This document shows positions 10,287-19,773 of a stretch of DNA of 64,000 nt, in pieces (position 1 is the first letter of the stretch; each line of letters opens with the position of its first letter). The stretch lies in the NCBI RefSeq assembly GCF_025628895.1, contig NZ_JAOTJC010000004.1:52388-116387 (forward strand). Reading direction: 5' to 3'. A model generated the notes under the pieces. The model ran no database searches. It was not told where the DNA came from and saw only the letters and a list, made by a program, of their open reading frames with translations. Position numbers and translations under genes: made by a program. The DNA is from Alteromonas salexigens (GTDB lineage: Bacteria > Pseudomonadota > Gammaproteobacteria > Enterobacterales > Alteromonadaceae).

Positions 10287-10613
10287 TTACAGGTTTTCGT
10301 TCAGGAACTCAGTCAGCTGAGTTTTGGAAAGTGCGCCAACTTTTGTGGCTGCCACGTTACCGCCTTTAAACAGCAGCAGCGTAGGAATGCCGCGGATACC
10401 GTATTTAGGCGGCGTCTCGTTATTTTCATCGACATTCAACTTACCAACTGTTAACTTGCCTTCATATTCGCTGGCAATTTCTTCGAGAATTGGCGCGATC
10501 ATTTTACACGGGCCGCACCACTCAGCCCAGAAGTCAACCAGCACAGGACCGTCGGCATTGATAACATCTGCTTCGAACTTATCGTCAGTTAACTGGATAA
10601 TTTTGTCGCTCAT
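10287..10613 (-). CDS. trxA: Thioredoxin 1
   Basis: Cytosolic dithiol oxidoreductase, 108 residues from the ATG at 10613. That start is supported by GGAG 8 bases upstream and by a product beginning [13 protein letters not shown] as in E. coli; upstream in-frame codons are not used. The active site WCGPCK has Cys33 and Cys36, and the cis-proline loop [11 protein letters not shown] lies near residues 72-82. It is divergent from rhlB across a 100-base intergenic region holding both promoters, and sits next to rho as in many gammaproteobacteria. A strong terminator follows. Confidence 0.97.
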   Translation of the reverse strand: MSDKIIQLTDDKFEADVINADGPVLVDFWAEWCGPCKMIAPILEEIASEYEGKLTVGKLNVDENNETPPKYGIRGIPTLLLFKGGNVAATKVGALSKTQLTEFLNENL

Positions 10614-10713
10614 TCTTTTCTCCATAATTGGTCTGTCGCTGATTTGTCTCAGCTTTACCATAAGTGTTATATAGAAACTGTTTTTTAATGCAAGCACTGA
10701 TAAGCTATAAGCT

Positions 10714-11991
10714 ATGCAAACAACTCATTTAACTGATACTCACTTTTCCGACCTGCCGGTAAACCCGAAGGTTCTCGATGCCCTAAAGGCAGCTAACTTC
10801 ACTCATTGCACGCCCATTCAGGCGCTGTCTTTGCCGCCTCTGTTGGATGGCCTGGATATCGCAGGGCAGGCACAAACGGGCACAGGCAAAACCATCGCAT
10901 TTTTGGTGGCCACTTTCCATTACCTGCTAAGCAAAGCAGAAAATAATGATGGCGGCAAACCAAAAGGGCCCCGCGCTATCATTATGGCGCCGACCCGCGA
11001 GCTTGCCGTGCAAATATACAATGATGCAAAACTACTCAGTCAGCACACCGGCATATCGCTTGGGTTGATTTATGGGGGCGAAGGCTACCAAAGTCAACGG
11101 GAAACGCTGGAAGAAGGGGTGGACATCATCATCGGTACGACAGGCCGCATTCTGGACTATTATAAACAGAATATTTTCACACTGGAACACATCCAGGTGG
11201 CGGTACTGGACGAAGCCGATCGCATGTTCGATTTAGGCTTTATAAAAGATATCCGGTATTTATTACGTCGTATGCCCCCTGCATCTGAGCGGTTGAGCAT
11301 GCTGTTCTCGGCGACGCTGAGCTACCGTGTCCAGGAGCTGGCGTACGAGCATATGAACAACCCCACCCATGTTCAGGTAGAGCCTGAACAGAAAACGGCC
11401 AGTCGGGTAGTAGAAGAACTTTTCTACCCGTCAGATGATGACAAAATGGCCTTATTACTGACCCTGATGGAAGAAGAATGGCCGGATAAAGCCATTGTTT
11501 TTGCCAATACCAAGTCCGGATGTGAACGGGTTAACGACTGGTTGGCCGCCGATGGTCACCGGGTGGGAATGCTAAGCGGCGATGTCCCTCAGAAGAAGCG
11601 TCTGGCTATTCTGGATGACTTCACCAAAGGCACCCTTGATGTGTTGGTAGCCACCGATGTGGCCGCACGTGGGCTGCACATCGACCAGGTAACTCATGTA
11701 TTTAACTTTGATCTGCCGGACGATGCGGAAGACTACGTACACCGTATTGGCCGAACCGGCCGTGCCGGTCGCAGCGGTCACGCCATCAGCTTCGCATGCG
11801 AAAAGTATGCGCTGAATCTGCCGGATATCGAACAGTATATTCAGCACGCGATACCGGTTACCGACTACGATAAGACGGCACTGCTTGACGACATCAAGCC
11901 GCCCAAACCCCGTCGCCGTCGCCCACCAAACAACCGCAACTCGCAACGTCGCGGACGTGGCCGGGGCAAGCCGTCTAATCGCAACAGTTAA
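10714..11991 (+). CDS. rhlB: ATP-dependent RNA helicase RhlB
   Basis: DEAD-box helicase of the RNA degradosome, 425 residues. Visible motifs in order are the Q motif THCTPIQ near residue 33, Walker A AQTGTGKT near 54, PTRELA near 101, DEAD at about 167-170, SAT near 200 and [13 protein letters not shown] near 347-359. The C-terminus is a basic, Arg/Pro/Asn-rich tail (from about residue 395) typical of the RNA-binding extension. The order trxA/rhlB/gppA matches E. coli and supports RhlB over the other Rhl helicases. Confidence 0.95.
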   Translation: MQTTHLTDTHFSDLPVNPKVLDALKAANFTHCTPIQALSLPPLLDGLDIAGQAQTGTGKTIAFLVATFHYLLSKAENNDGGKPKGPRAIIMAPTRELAVQIYNDAKLLSQHTGISLGLIYGGEGYQSQRETLEEGVDIIIGTTGRILDYYKQNIFTLEHIQVAVLDEADRMFDLGFIKDIRYLLRRMPPASERLSMLFSATLSYRVQELAYEHMNNPTHVQVEPEQKTASRVVEELFYPSDDDKMALLLTLMEEEWPDKAIVFANTKSGCERVNDWLAADGHRVGMLSGDVPQKKRLAILDDFTKGTLDVLVATDVAARGLHIDQVTHVFNFDLPDDAEDYVHRIGRTGRAGRSGHAISFACEKYALNLPDIEQYIQHAIPVTDYDKTALLDDIKPPKPRRRRPPNNRNSQRRGRGRGKPSNRNS

Positions 11992-11995
11992 GCCT

Positions 11996-13507
11996 ATGCA
12001 GCCTGAAATTATGCATGACACCCAAACCTACGGCGAGTATTACGCCGCCGTAGATTTAGGTTCCAACAGCTTCCACATGGTGGTGGTGCATGTCGTCAAT
12101 GGTAGCGTGCAGATTATCGGCAAGGTTAAGCAAAAGGTGCGTCTTGCCGCCGGTCTCGACGACACCATGGCGCTGGATGATGTCAGCATGGAACGAGGCT
12201 GGCAGTGCCTACAGACGTTTTCAGAGCGACTACAGGATATCCCCCCTTCTAATATCAAGGTGGTGGCTACTGCAACCTTGCGGCTGGCTACCAATGCACA
12301 TGTTTTTATTCAGCGCGCTGAGGAAATCCTGCAACATAAGCTGGATGTCATCAGTGGTGAAGAAGAAGCCCGGCAAATTTACCTTGGGGTAGCCTATACG
12401 TCGGCCAACCAGGGCAATACTCTGGTGATTGATATTGGTGGTGCCAGCACCGAAATTATTATTGGTAACGACATGCAGCCCATTCACCTGAAAAGTCTGG
12501 ATATGGGCTGTGTGACCTTTATGGAACGTTACTTCCCCGGCGGGACTATTACCCAGCAAAATTTTGCGCAGGCCAAACAGGCGGCGCGTGAAATGCTGGA
12601 TGAAGTGGCTGAAACTTTTTTATGTTTCGACTGGCATAACTGTTTGGGTGCCTCCGGCACGCCGCAGGCCATCACCGAGATCCTGGTAGCCCAGGGGATC
12701 AGTGATGCCATCCGACTGGATTACCTGCACGACCTTGAAGCCCAGTGCATTGCTTGTGGAAACGTAAGCGCCCTCGACATTACCGGCCTGGAAGCAAACC
12801 GCAAGCCTATCTTTCCCAGTGGATTAGCGATTCTTATCAGCCTGTTTGAGCGGTTACATATCCGCCATATGAACATTTCCGGTGGTGCGCTGCGGGAAGG
12901 GTTAATTTATGGCATGCTGGATAATCTGCAGGAAAATGACCGCCGAAAGCAGACCCTGAATCAGACGGTCAGCCGGTATCATATCGACAAGCCCCACGCC
13001 GAAGCGGTGCGCGGGCTGGCAATTTCATTGTGTCATCAGTTGTGTGCCCAGCAGAATATCTGTCATCTGGACACCGAGGCGGTATTGGGTGCGGCAGCTA
13101 TGCTGCATGAGATCGGTCTGCACATCGAATACAAAAAGTACCACGACCATGGTGCTTATATTCTATCGCACATCGACCTGCCCGGCTTCACCCGCCTGCA
13201 ACGCACGGCGATCCGTGATCTGGTTGGCCTGCACCGGTTAACTATCGAGCCCGGTTGCTTTGATAATTATCACGATGATGTGAAACCCATGCTGGAAGGG
13301 CTGCTGCGAATTCTGCGGATTGCCGTGGTGCTGTGTTTACGCAGGCAGAACAAACACATCCCCGAAGTGAAACTCACCGTGGACAACAGTAAGTGGACAC
13401 TTACTTTCCCTGCTGGCTGGCTGAAAGCCCACCCCCTGATTAATGCTGAAATGGCCAATGAAGTCTGGCTGCAGCATCGTGCAGGCTGGGAACTGATTTG
13501 TGATTAG
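11996..13507 (+). CDS. gppA: Exopolyphosphatase / guanosine pentaphosphatase (Ppx/GppA)
   Basis: 503 residues from the ATG at 11996, 4 bases after the rhlB stop; an ATG at 12011 would also give a family-length protein. Neither has a strong ribosome site. The actin-like ASKHA fold begins AAVDLGSNSFHMVV. The second phosphate loop is DIGGASTEI near residue 148 and the third is SGGALREGL near 295. The C-terminal third is HD-domain-like (AAAMLHEIGLHIEYKKYHDH near 360-380). It hydrolyses pppGpp and/or long-chain polyphosphate. I choose gppA over ppx from its position directly downstream of rhlB. Confidence 0.88.
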   Translation: MQPEIMHDTQTYGEYYAAVDLGSNSFHMVVVHVVNGSVQIIGKVKQKVRLAAGLDDTMALDDVSMERGWQCLQTFSERLQDIPPSNIKVVATATLRLATNAHVFIQRAEEILQHKLDVISGEEEARQIYLGVAYTSANQGNTLVIDIGGASTEIIIGNDMQPIHLKSLDMGCVTFMERYFPGGTITQQNFAQAKQAAREMLDEVAETFLCFDWHNCLGASGTPQAITEILVAQGISDAIRLDYLHDLEAQCIACGNVSALDITGLEANRKPIFPSGLAILISLFERLHIRHMNISGGALREGLIYGMLDNLQENDRRKQTLNQTVSRYHIDKPHAEAVRGLAISLCHQLCAQQNICHLDTEAVLGAAAMLHEIGLHIEYKKYHDHGAYILSHIDLPGFTRLQRTAIRDLVGLHRLTIEPGCFDNYHDDVKPMLEGLLRILRIAVVLCLRRQNKHIPEVKLTVDNSKWTLTFPAGWLKAHPLINAEMANEVWLQHRAGWELICD

Positions 13508-13559
13508 CGGGATAGCCTGCCGCATACTGCCGGCAGACTGACCCCGTTATGTGGCTAAT

Positions 13560-14285
13560 CTAGTTGGTGGCCTGTGCCGCCAACTGTTCCCGCAATGCAC
13601 TGTAGAAGCTGTTAATACGTTCGGCATTTTTGCCTAAATCACTTTTGCCCACCCTGGATTTGCTGCGCACGTCTACCAGCGTATCGTCACCTTTGGCGGT
13701 CAGTCGGATAACCACATCGTCTTTGAAGCCCCACCACAGGGTAGTGTCTGTTGCCTCTATAGTATTCTCTGCCGCATTTTCGTTCGTGCGCTTCCAGCCC
13801 AGCTGCTCTACAGTCGCTTCAGCGGCGGTATAGACCTGCTCAATGGGCTGTGGAAACAGCTGGGTTTTAATGTGCGGATAGGCATCCAGTTGCTGACGGG
13901 TAACTTCGCCCCCTTCATAAGTCACCGGATTCGGTGCGTCTTTGCGTAACGGGGCAATGGCCACAAACTCCGGCGGATTAGTCACATCGGTGCTGATGTC
14001 ATGAATAGGCGGTACCGAGGACGCCTGACTCATCATACGCAGAGGCATAGCCACCGCAATTAAAGCCAGTACCGCAAAGGCTACTGTGCTGCCCCACTGC
14101 ACTGACTTGCGGGCAATCAGTACTTGCACAATTATCAGCACCAGCGCCGCCGCGCCCACATACAAGCCATAGCGGATTGAGGTAAACGCCAGCCCCAGGC
14201 TAAGCCCGGCGAACTGATATAGCAGCCCCGGCAACACCACCATCAGGAAACTAATAACACTTAACAGGGCAACAAGTATTTTCAT
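13560..14285 (-). CDS. DUF1499-family membrane protein
   Basis: 241 residues. Three or four hydrophobic helices fill residues 1-90. The DUF1499 domain begins at PPIHDISTDVTNPPEF (about residue 93) and ends with the typical VDVRSKSRVGKSDLGKNAERI. Function is unknown; family members are usually small envelope or exported proteins. It lies alone between gppA (convergent) and prpD, with about 50 and 97 bases on either side, so it is probably monocistronic. Confidence 0.85.
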   Translation of the reverse strand: MKILVALLSVISFLMVVLPGLLYQFAGLSLGLAFTSIRYGLYVGAAALVLIIVQVLIARKSVQWGSTVAFAVLALIAVAMPLRMMSQASSVPPIHDISTDVTNPPEFVAIAPLRKDAPNPVTYEGGEVTRQQLDAYPHIKTQLFPQPIEQVYTAAEATVEQLGWKRTNENAAENTIEATDTTLWWGFKDDVVIRLTAKGDDTLVDVRSKSRVGKSDLGKNAERINSFYSALREQLAAQATN

Positions 14286-14382
14286 TACTACGCTCTCATT
14301 AACAATTTGAATTTTAAAGAGTAAACACTAACACAGCGCGCCGCAACCGGATCCGACACGCTGGGTAATGTCAGGCTTGCGG

Positions 14383-15867
14383 TTATATCACCAGTAAATC
14401 CATAAACCGGTTGACCGGCGTGGCTTCCAGGGCAGCCTGATCTTTGCACAGGGCGAAGATTTTCTCACAGCGACCGGCCGGAAAGCGACTGGCCAGATGC
14501 CTGCGAAATTTGCTTTCAAGAACCGGGATCCCCTCTTTACGGCGGCGACGATGACCAATAGGATACGCTACTTCTACTTTTTCAGTGGCGCTGCCGTCAC
14601 TGAAAAACACCTGCACGGCATTAGCAATAGAACGTTGGGACGGGTCAAGGTAGTCCTGACTGTAGGCCGGATCTTCCACCACTTCCATTTTTTCCCGCAG
14701 CTGGTCAATTTCCGGGTGTTCTGCATGGAAACTGTCTTCGTAATGTTCGGCGTTCAGCTCACCCAGCAACAAGGGGACGGCTGTCATGTATTGCAGACAG
14801 TGATCACGGTCGGCCGGGTTCGCCAACGCCCCGTGCTTGGAAATTATTCGAATGGCTGACTCATGGGTAGTGATCACTATTTTGTCTATTTCAGCAATGC
14901 GATTGACCACCTCGGGATGCAGCAGTACCGCTGCCTCGCAGGCGGTCTGCGCATGAAACTCCGCCGGGAAGTTCAGCTTAAACAGAATATTTTCCATGAC
15001 ATAGGTGCCATAGTCCTGACTAAACTGCAGTTGCCGGGCCTCATCCGGCTTCTTCGCCAAGTCTTTGTTAGTGTGGCTGAACGACACATCGTAAAAGCCC
15101 CACTGGGGGGCGGTGAGTGCGCCGGGGATCCCCATTTCGCCGCGCATGGACATATCCGCCAGCCGCACCGCACGCGAGGTGGCATCACCGGCCGCCCATG
15201 ATTTTCTGGATCCGGCATTGGGGGCATGACGATAGGTACGTAAAGCAGAACCGTCTACCCAGGCCTGTGAAATACTGGCCATGATTTGCTCGCGGGTGCC
15301 GCCCAGCATATGGGTGGCCACCGCCGCACTGGCGACCCTTACCAGCAAGACATGACACAGGCCCACCCGGTTAAAGCTGTTCTCCAGTGCAATAACGCCC
15401 TGTATTTCGTGCGCTTTTATCATTGCATGCAGCACGTCTTTCATCGTCAGGGGTGGCTCGTTGTGTGCTTCACGGACTTGTGAGAGGTGGTCGGCTACCG
15501 CCAGTATCGCCCCCAGATTATCAGAGGGGTGCCCCCACTCCGCGGCCAGCCAGGTGTCGTTATAATCCAGCCAGCGAATGATGCAGCCAATATCCCAGGC
15601 CGCCTTGACCGGGTCGAGCACAAACTGGGTGCCCGGCACCCGCGCCCCCTGCGGAACCTGCGTGCCTGCCACCAGTGGCCCCAGATGTTTGGTACACTCC
15701 GGAAAGCGCAACGCAAACAGGCCACAGCCAAGCGTGTCCATCAAACAGTTACGGGCAGTATCCAGTGCCTCTGCAGAGTCAATCTCATAGTTAATAACGT
15801 AGTCGGCGATATCCTGAATTACATCGTCGTAATCCGGGCGCACATTGGCGTCTCCCTGTACATTCAT
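14383..15867 (-). CDS. prpD: 2-methylcitrate dehydratase PrpD (MmgE/PrpD family)
   Basis: 494 residues, close to the 483 of E. coli PrpD and similar along the whole length. Examples are [20 protein letters not shown] near residue 115, [20 protein letters not shown] near 165, [20 protein letters not shown] near 225 and the C-terminal [11 protein letters not shown]. Inserted residues near 280 ([13 protein letters not shown]) make it slightly longer. It dehydrates 2-methylcitrate in propionate breakdown, or acts as an iron-free citrate-type dehydratase. Unusually there is no prpB, prpC, acnD or prpF next to it in this window, so the cycle partners must be elsewhere. Confidence 0.93.
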   Translation of the reverse strand: MNVQGDANVRPDYDDVIQDIADYVINYEIDSAEALDTARNCLMDTLGCGLFALRFPECTKHLGPLVAGTQVPQGARVPGTQFVLDPVKAAWDIGCIIRWLDYNDTWLAAEWGHPSDNLGAILAVADHLSQVREAHNEPPLTMKDVLHAMIKAHEIQGVIALENSFNRVGLCHVLLVRVASAAVATHMLGGTREQIMASISQAWVDGSALRTYRHAPNAGSRKSWAAGDATSRAVRLADMSMRGEMGIPGALTAPQWGFYDVSFSHTNKDLAKKPDEARQLQFSQDYGTYVMENILFKLNFPAEFHAQTACEAAVLLHPEVVNRIAEIDKIVITTHESAIRIISKHGALANPADRDHCLQYMTAVPLLLGELNAEHYEDSFHAEHPEIDQLREKMEVVEDPAYSQDYLDPSQRSIANAVQVFFSDGSATEKVEVAYPIGHRRRRKEGIPVLESKFRRHLASRFPAGRCEKIFALCKDQAALEATPVNRFMDLLVI

Positions 15868-15968
15868 GCCGTCACTCCTTGGTTGGAAGGTTGATAGCCT
15901 GACAGCCCAACTGGCGGCTGTCCGTGGTGACAGTTTGTACGAAACTGCACCAATATAGATGACTTATG

Positions 15969-16772
15969 CTAGCGGTGTTTGGCGTGGGCCCGTGTAAAGG
16001 GCATAGCTAATAATCTGAATACACTGGCATTATCAGCAGTGGGTGGGTACTCACGTTGCCCGATATCCAGCGTTTCGTCGGTTTGCTGGGCGCGGGACCG
16101 GTAACTGTTAAATAGCCTGTCCCACCAGCTCACGCTGAAACCAAAGTTGGTATTGGTTTCGCGGGCATACTGGGAATGGTGGATGCGATGGAGGCGCTGG
16201 GTTATGAACAGATATGCCAGCCGGTCATCCCACTTTTGGGGTAAGCGGATATTGGTATGGTTAAACAACGAGAATGCATTCAAGGCCACTTCAAAAATGA
16301 CCACGGCCAGCACTGGCGCGCCCAGCAGGACAATAACACTGCCTTTAATAAACAGGCTCACCACAATTTCAAAGGGATGAAACCGCAATCCGGTGGTGGT
16401 ATCCACATGGCTGTCAGCATGGTGCACCTGGTGTAGCCGCCATAGCCAGGGGATACGGTGAAACAGACGGTGCTGCCAGTAAATGGCTAAATCCAACAAC
16501 AGAATGCTCACAGCCATGACAACCCACCCGGGCACATCAAACAAGTGGAACAGCCCGATACCGGCATCCTGTGCCCATAAGGCTACGCCAATTAACGTGG
16601 CCGGTAGTACCAGTCGGCCCGCCAGAGCGCCGGTCACCAGTAACAACAGGTTGCCCCGCCAGCGTAGCCAGCGGTTTAACGGTGCCTGCCGTGCCGGCAA
16701 CCAGGCTTCCAGCAGCGCCATAATGGCGAATACGGCCAGAAAAACCGGCAATCTGACAAAGTTTGCGTCCAT
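15969..16772 (-). CDS. Sterol desaturase / fatty acid hydroxylase family protein
   Basis: 267-residue integral membrane di-iron hydroxylase-type protein. Four hydrophobic stretches precede and separate the histidine boxes: HRLFHR near residue 106, HQVHHAD near 119, FNHTNI near 175 and HRIHHSQ near 200. That pattern binds the two irons in sterol desaturases, carotenoid hydroxylases and alkylglycerol monooxygenases. The substrate is presumably a lipid but is not determinable. It overlaps the stop of the CDP-alcohol phosphatidyltransferase by one base (16772) and is the last gene of the long minus-strand cluster, which suggests lipid modification as part of that cluster's job. Confidence 0.88.
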   Translation of the reverse strand: MDANFVRLPVFLAVFAIMALLEAWLPARQAPLNRWLRWRGNLLLLVTGALAGRLVLPATLIGVALWAQDAGIGLFHLFDVPGWVVMAVSILLLDLAIYWQHRLFHRIPWLWRLHQVHHADSHVDTTTGLRFHPFEIVVSLFIKGSVIVLLGAPVLAVVIFEVALNAFSLFNHTNIRLPQKWDDRLAYLFITQRLHRIHHSQYARETNTNFGFSVSWWDRLFNSYRSRAQQTDETLDIGQREYPPTADNASVFRLLAMPFTRAHAKHR

Positions 16773-17389
16773 CAGGTCACTCTTTGTAGCGTATTAAAGC
16801 CACCTGCGATACGCGTCACAATAGTAATCGCACATGCCAGCGCAAAGGTGTAGGCCAGTTCCGGAAACCAGTAAGGCCAGATGCAAAATGCCACGAACGC
16901 CAAAATTGTTTCAGTGCCCTCGGTGAGACCTTGCATATAATAAAAGCTCTTGTGGCTGAACTGCGGACGGGCAATAGAGTATTTTTCAGCCGCCACCGCA
17001 AATGCCAGGAAGCTGCTGCCGGTGCCGATAAACGCGGTTAACAGCACCATGGCCGGGATCCCCCACTCCAGAGGATTGGCAATGCCAAAGGCCAGTGGAA
17101 TAGCCGCGTAAAACAGAAAATCCAGGCAAATATCCAGATATCCCCCCGCACTGGAACTGCTTTTCTGATAACGTGCCAGCTCACCGTCGATGCCATCGGC
17201 AATACGGTTGCAGGCAATAAACACCAGCGCCATCGCCCACCACTGCACAATGATCATGGGCACGGCCAGCAATCCCACTGCAAACCCGGCTAAGGTGACC
17301 TGGTTGGGCGTCACTCCCCGCTTGTCCAGCCGCACAACCAAAGGCCGCAACAGGGGCTTAATTAAGGGGGTCAGTTTTGCGTCTAACAT
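16772..17389 (-). CDS. CDP-alcohol phosphatidyltransferase family protein (YnjF-like)
   Basis: 205-residue membrane enzyme carrying the full CDP-alcohol phosphotransferase signature D-x2-D-G-x2-A-R-x8-G-x3-D-x3-D. It reads RIADGIDGELARYQ then GGYLDICLDF, at about residues 64-95. Six hydrophobic helices follow the family's plan. It transfers a phosphatidyl or similar group from a CDP-linked donor to an alcohol; the acceptor is unknown. It lies 1 base after the ATPase gene, as ynjF lies near ynjD in E. coli, so it probably belongs functionally with the importer. Confidence 0.88.
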   Translation of the reverse strand: MLDAKLTPLIKPLLRPLVVRLDKRGVTPNQVTLAGFAVGLLAVPMIIVQWWAMALVFIACNRIADGIDGELARYQKSSSSAGGYLDICLDFLFYAAIPLAFGIANPLEWGIPAMVLLTAFIGTGSSFLAFAVAAEKYSIARPQFSHKSFYYMQGLTEGTETILAFVAFCIWPYWFPELAYTFALACAITIVTRIAGGFNTLQRVT

Positions 17390-17390
17390 A

Positions 17391-18026
17391 CTATACCTCT
17401 ATGACAGGGCCGCCGGCGGCCTGCGCATCATTGGGATCATGAGTGACCATGAGGGCCGGTAAACCGCGTTGGACAATAGTGTCGAACACCCAATGACGCA
17501 ATTGATCTTTACGCGCGGCGTCCAGTCTCGCAAACGGTTCATCCAGTAATACCGCAGCTGGCTGGGCTGCCAATGTGCGCAGCAGCGCCACCCGGGCCTG
17601 TTGGCCGCCAGACAAGGTTTGTACCGCGCGGTCCTGCAAGTCAGCCAGACCCACACTACTGAGTTGTTCAGCAATCTGTTCATGACGTTCTGCCGCAGTG
17701 GTTTTAGCATGCACGTGCCTGGGCAGCGCAAAAGCAATGTTTTCCCCCACAGTCATGTGCTCAAACAGCAGCGCATCCTGGTACAGAATGCCCATATTGC
17801 GCCGGTGTGCCGCGACCGTATTCATACGCTGATCGTTAAGAATAATATCACCGCTGTAGCTGAACGGGTCACTGAGTTGCCCGCAAATGGCATCCAGCAG
17901 CGTCGATTTGCCAGCCCCCGACGGCCCCATGACTGCGACTACCTGCCCGGGCGGTACAGTGACATCAATGCTCAGCAGAGGCTCACCGTGACGGTAGATG
18001 GTCAGATTATTAAGTGCCAGTGTCAT
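17391..18026 (-). CDS. ynjD: ABC transporter ATP-binding protein (YnjD-like)
   Basis: 211-residue ATPase. Walker A is GPSGAGKST near residue 34, the Q loop is in GILYQDALLFEHMTV near 82, the signature LSGGQQARVALLRTL near 138 and Walker B AVLLDEPFARLD near 160. The H loop is VTHDPNDA near 193. It overlaps the permease gene by 17 bases. Similarity of gene order (binding protein, fused permease, short ATPase, CDP-alcohol enzyme) points to E. coli YnjD rather than ThiQ. The substrate of YnjBCD systems is not established. Confidence 0.85.
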   Translation of the reverse strand: MTLALNNLTIYRHGEPLLSIDVTVPPGQVVAVMGPSGAGKSTLLDAICGQLSDPFSYSGDIILNDQRMNTVAAHRRNMGILYQDALLFEHMTVGENIAFALPRHVHAKTTAAERHEQIAEQLSSVGLADLQDRAVQTLSGGQQARVALLRTLAAQPAAVLLDEPFARLDAARKDQLRHWVFDTIVQRGLPALMVTHDPNDAQAAGGPVIEV

Positions 18027-19773
18027 TCGCTGCTATCCTTTTTTGCCGCCGCTTTGCCCGTGCGGCAGGGTTGAAAAAACGCCCCGGCAGGTACCAGGCC
18101 AGTGCAAACCCACTGAGCGGTAACATTACCTGCACCAGCACGTATACGGCGCTGAGACGCTGACTGCTCCCCGCGGCTACTGCCACGGCTTCGGTGGTCA
18201 CGGTGGTTATTCTGCCCCCGCCACTAAGAAGGGTGGGTAAATACTGACTGAAGCTGATCGCCATCCCCAATGCCATTGCAATCAAAACAGGCCCGAACAA
18301 CATGGGTAACTTCACCTGCCAAAATACCTGCCAAGGTGATTTACTCAGTCCGGAGGCGACCTTCATATAGCGAGGATCAAGGCGACGATAGGCTACCGCC
18401 AGCGAAATGAACACATAAGGCAGCACGTAGATTAAATGGCTGACAAAAACGTGGGTGATTACACTGCCAGCCAACCAGCGTTGCTGAAACCACACCAACC
18501 CAAACAGAAACGCTACGCCCGGCACTAACAGTGGCAGATACAGGGTAATATTAACCGCTATTTTGTCCCACTGTTGCCAGCGAGCAGTGCGCTTAGACAT
18601 AAATCCGGCCTCGGCTTCCAGCGCCAGCAAGGCCACTGTCACCGCCACCAGACTGACGGCAATTCCTAATACCAGAGTAGTAATAAGCGGTTGCGTTAAT
18701 GCCGTCAGTGCGGTTTGCCAGTGTAACAGGGTTACGCCCTCGGGTAACAGGGCGGGAAACGTCCAGTACGTGGCCACAGACCACACCACCAGACTGGTCA
18801 GCATCAGGACACCGGTGATAACAAACAGCAGCGCGCCCGTCCAGGCAAAGACCTGGATAACACTGCTCAACTGGTTGCGCTGGCCGCTCAGACGCATTCG
18901 CTTGGCCCAGCTTGCAACGATTTGTTCGGCTAGCCACCAGCTTGCGAGAGCGGCTAAAGTCACCAGTAACTGCAATACAGCCGCGGCGGAGGCCTGAAAG
19001 CGCATGCTTAAATCAACATGGTTAAACCATTGCAGCACCACCACCGCCAGCGTCGGTGGGTTATTCGGCCCCAGCAACAGCGGAATTTCCACGTTGGCGG
19101 TCGCGTATGCCAGTACCGCCAGCACCGGCAGGCGCAGGTGAGGATAAATTATGGGTAGTGCCACTTTGATGAAGGCGGTAACCGTCGCATAGCCCATGGC
19201 CTGCGCACACTTTATATGTTTGTGCAGACGGGTTTGCAGTTGTGGCTGTGTTAGCACACTCAGCGCCATCAGGAAAATAAACGGCAGCTCTTTAAGCGCC
19301 AGAGCGAGTATCACCGCCACACCGTGGGGATCGTAAGGCAGCGCCCACTGAGGAGTCAGGACGTCGCCGGTGATCATCGCTCCGATGCGCGCCGCCCAGC
19401 CGGACGGGGCAAGAATAAATAACAGCGCAATGGCCGCGGCGGCGTGGGGTAATACCAGCAATGGGCTTAATAAGCGTTGTAATGTGTGCAGCCCGCTGTG
19501 TTGATAAAATGTGGCTAGCAGGGCTATTGCCAGCAAGGCAGCCAGGCCTGTAGCCGTCACCCCAGTAAAGAAAGAGAGCCACGCCATCCGTCCTATCCCT
19601 TCTACCTGCCACAGCTCAGCAAACACGCTCAGACTGAACGTATCTTGGCCCAGCGCGGGGAAATACCCGAATGCCGGCAACATTACCCCCACCACCCCGG
19701 CGATGATCGGCAGGCTTAATACACTGATAAATATCCAGCGTACCGCTAGGGCTATTACCGGAAACCGGAGCAT
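18010..19773 (-). CDS. ynjC: ABC transporter permease, two fused membrane domains (YnjC-like)
   Basis: 587-residue inner-membrane protein with about twelve hydrophobic segments. It forms two homologous halves, each with a binding-protein-dependent permease core. The EAA-type loop of the first half is near residues 189-205 (CAQAMGYATVTAFIKVALP) and that of the second near 470 (VASGLSKSPWQVFWQVKLP). This is the fused dimer layout of YnjC, ThiP and ferric-iron permeases. It starts exactly where the binding-protein gene stops (19773, one-base overlap) and overlaps the ATPase gene at its end. Confidence 0.88.
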   Translation of the reverse strand: MLRFPVIALAVRWIFISVLSLPIIAGVVGVMLPAFGYFPALGQDTFSLSVFAELWQVEGIGRMAWLSFFTGVTATGLAALLAIALLATFYQHSGLHTLQRLLSPLLVLPHAAAAIALLFILAPSGWAARIGAMITGDVLTPQWALPYDPHGVAVILALALKELPFIFLMALSVLTQPQLQTRLHKHIKCAQAMGYATVTAFIKVALPIIYPHLRLPVLAVLAYATANVEIPLLLGPNNPPTLAVVVLQWFNHVDLSMRFQASAAAVLQLLVTLAALASWWLAEQIVASWAKRMRLSGQRNQLSSVIQVFAWTGALLFVITGVLMLTSLVVWSVATYWTFPALLPEGVTLLHWQTALTALTQPLITTLVLGIAVSLVAVTVALLALEAEAGFMSKRTARWQQWDKIAVNITLYLPLLVPGVAFLFGLVWFQQRWLAGSVITHVFVSHLIYVLPYVFISLAVAYRRLDPRYMKVASGLSKSPWQVFWQVKLPMLFGPVLIAMALGMAISFSQYLPTLLSGGGRITTVTTEAVAVAAGSSQRLSAVYVLVQVMLPLSGFALAWYLPGRFFNPAARAKRRQKRIAANDTGT

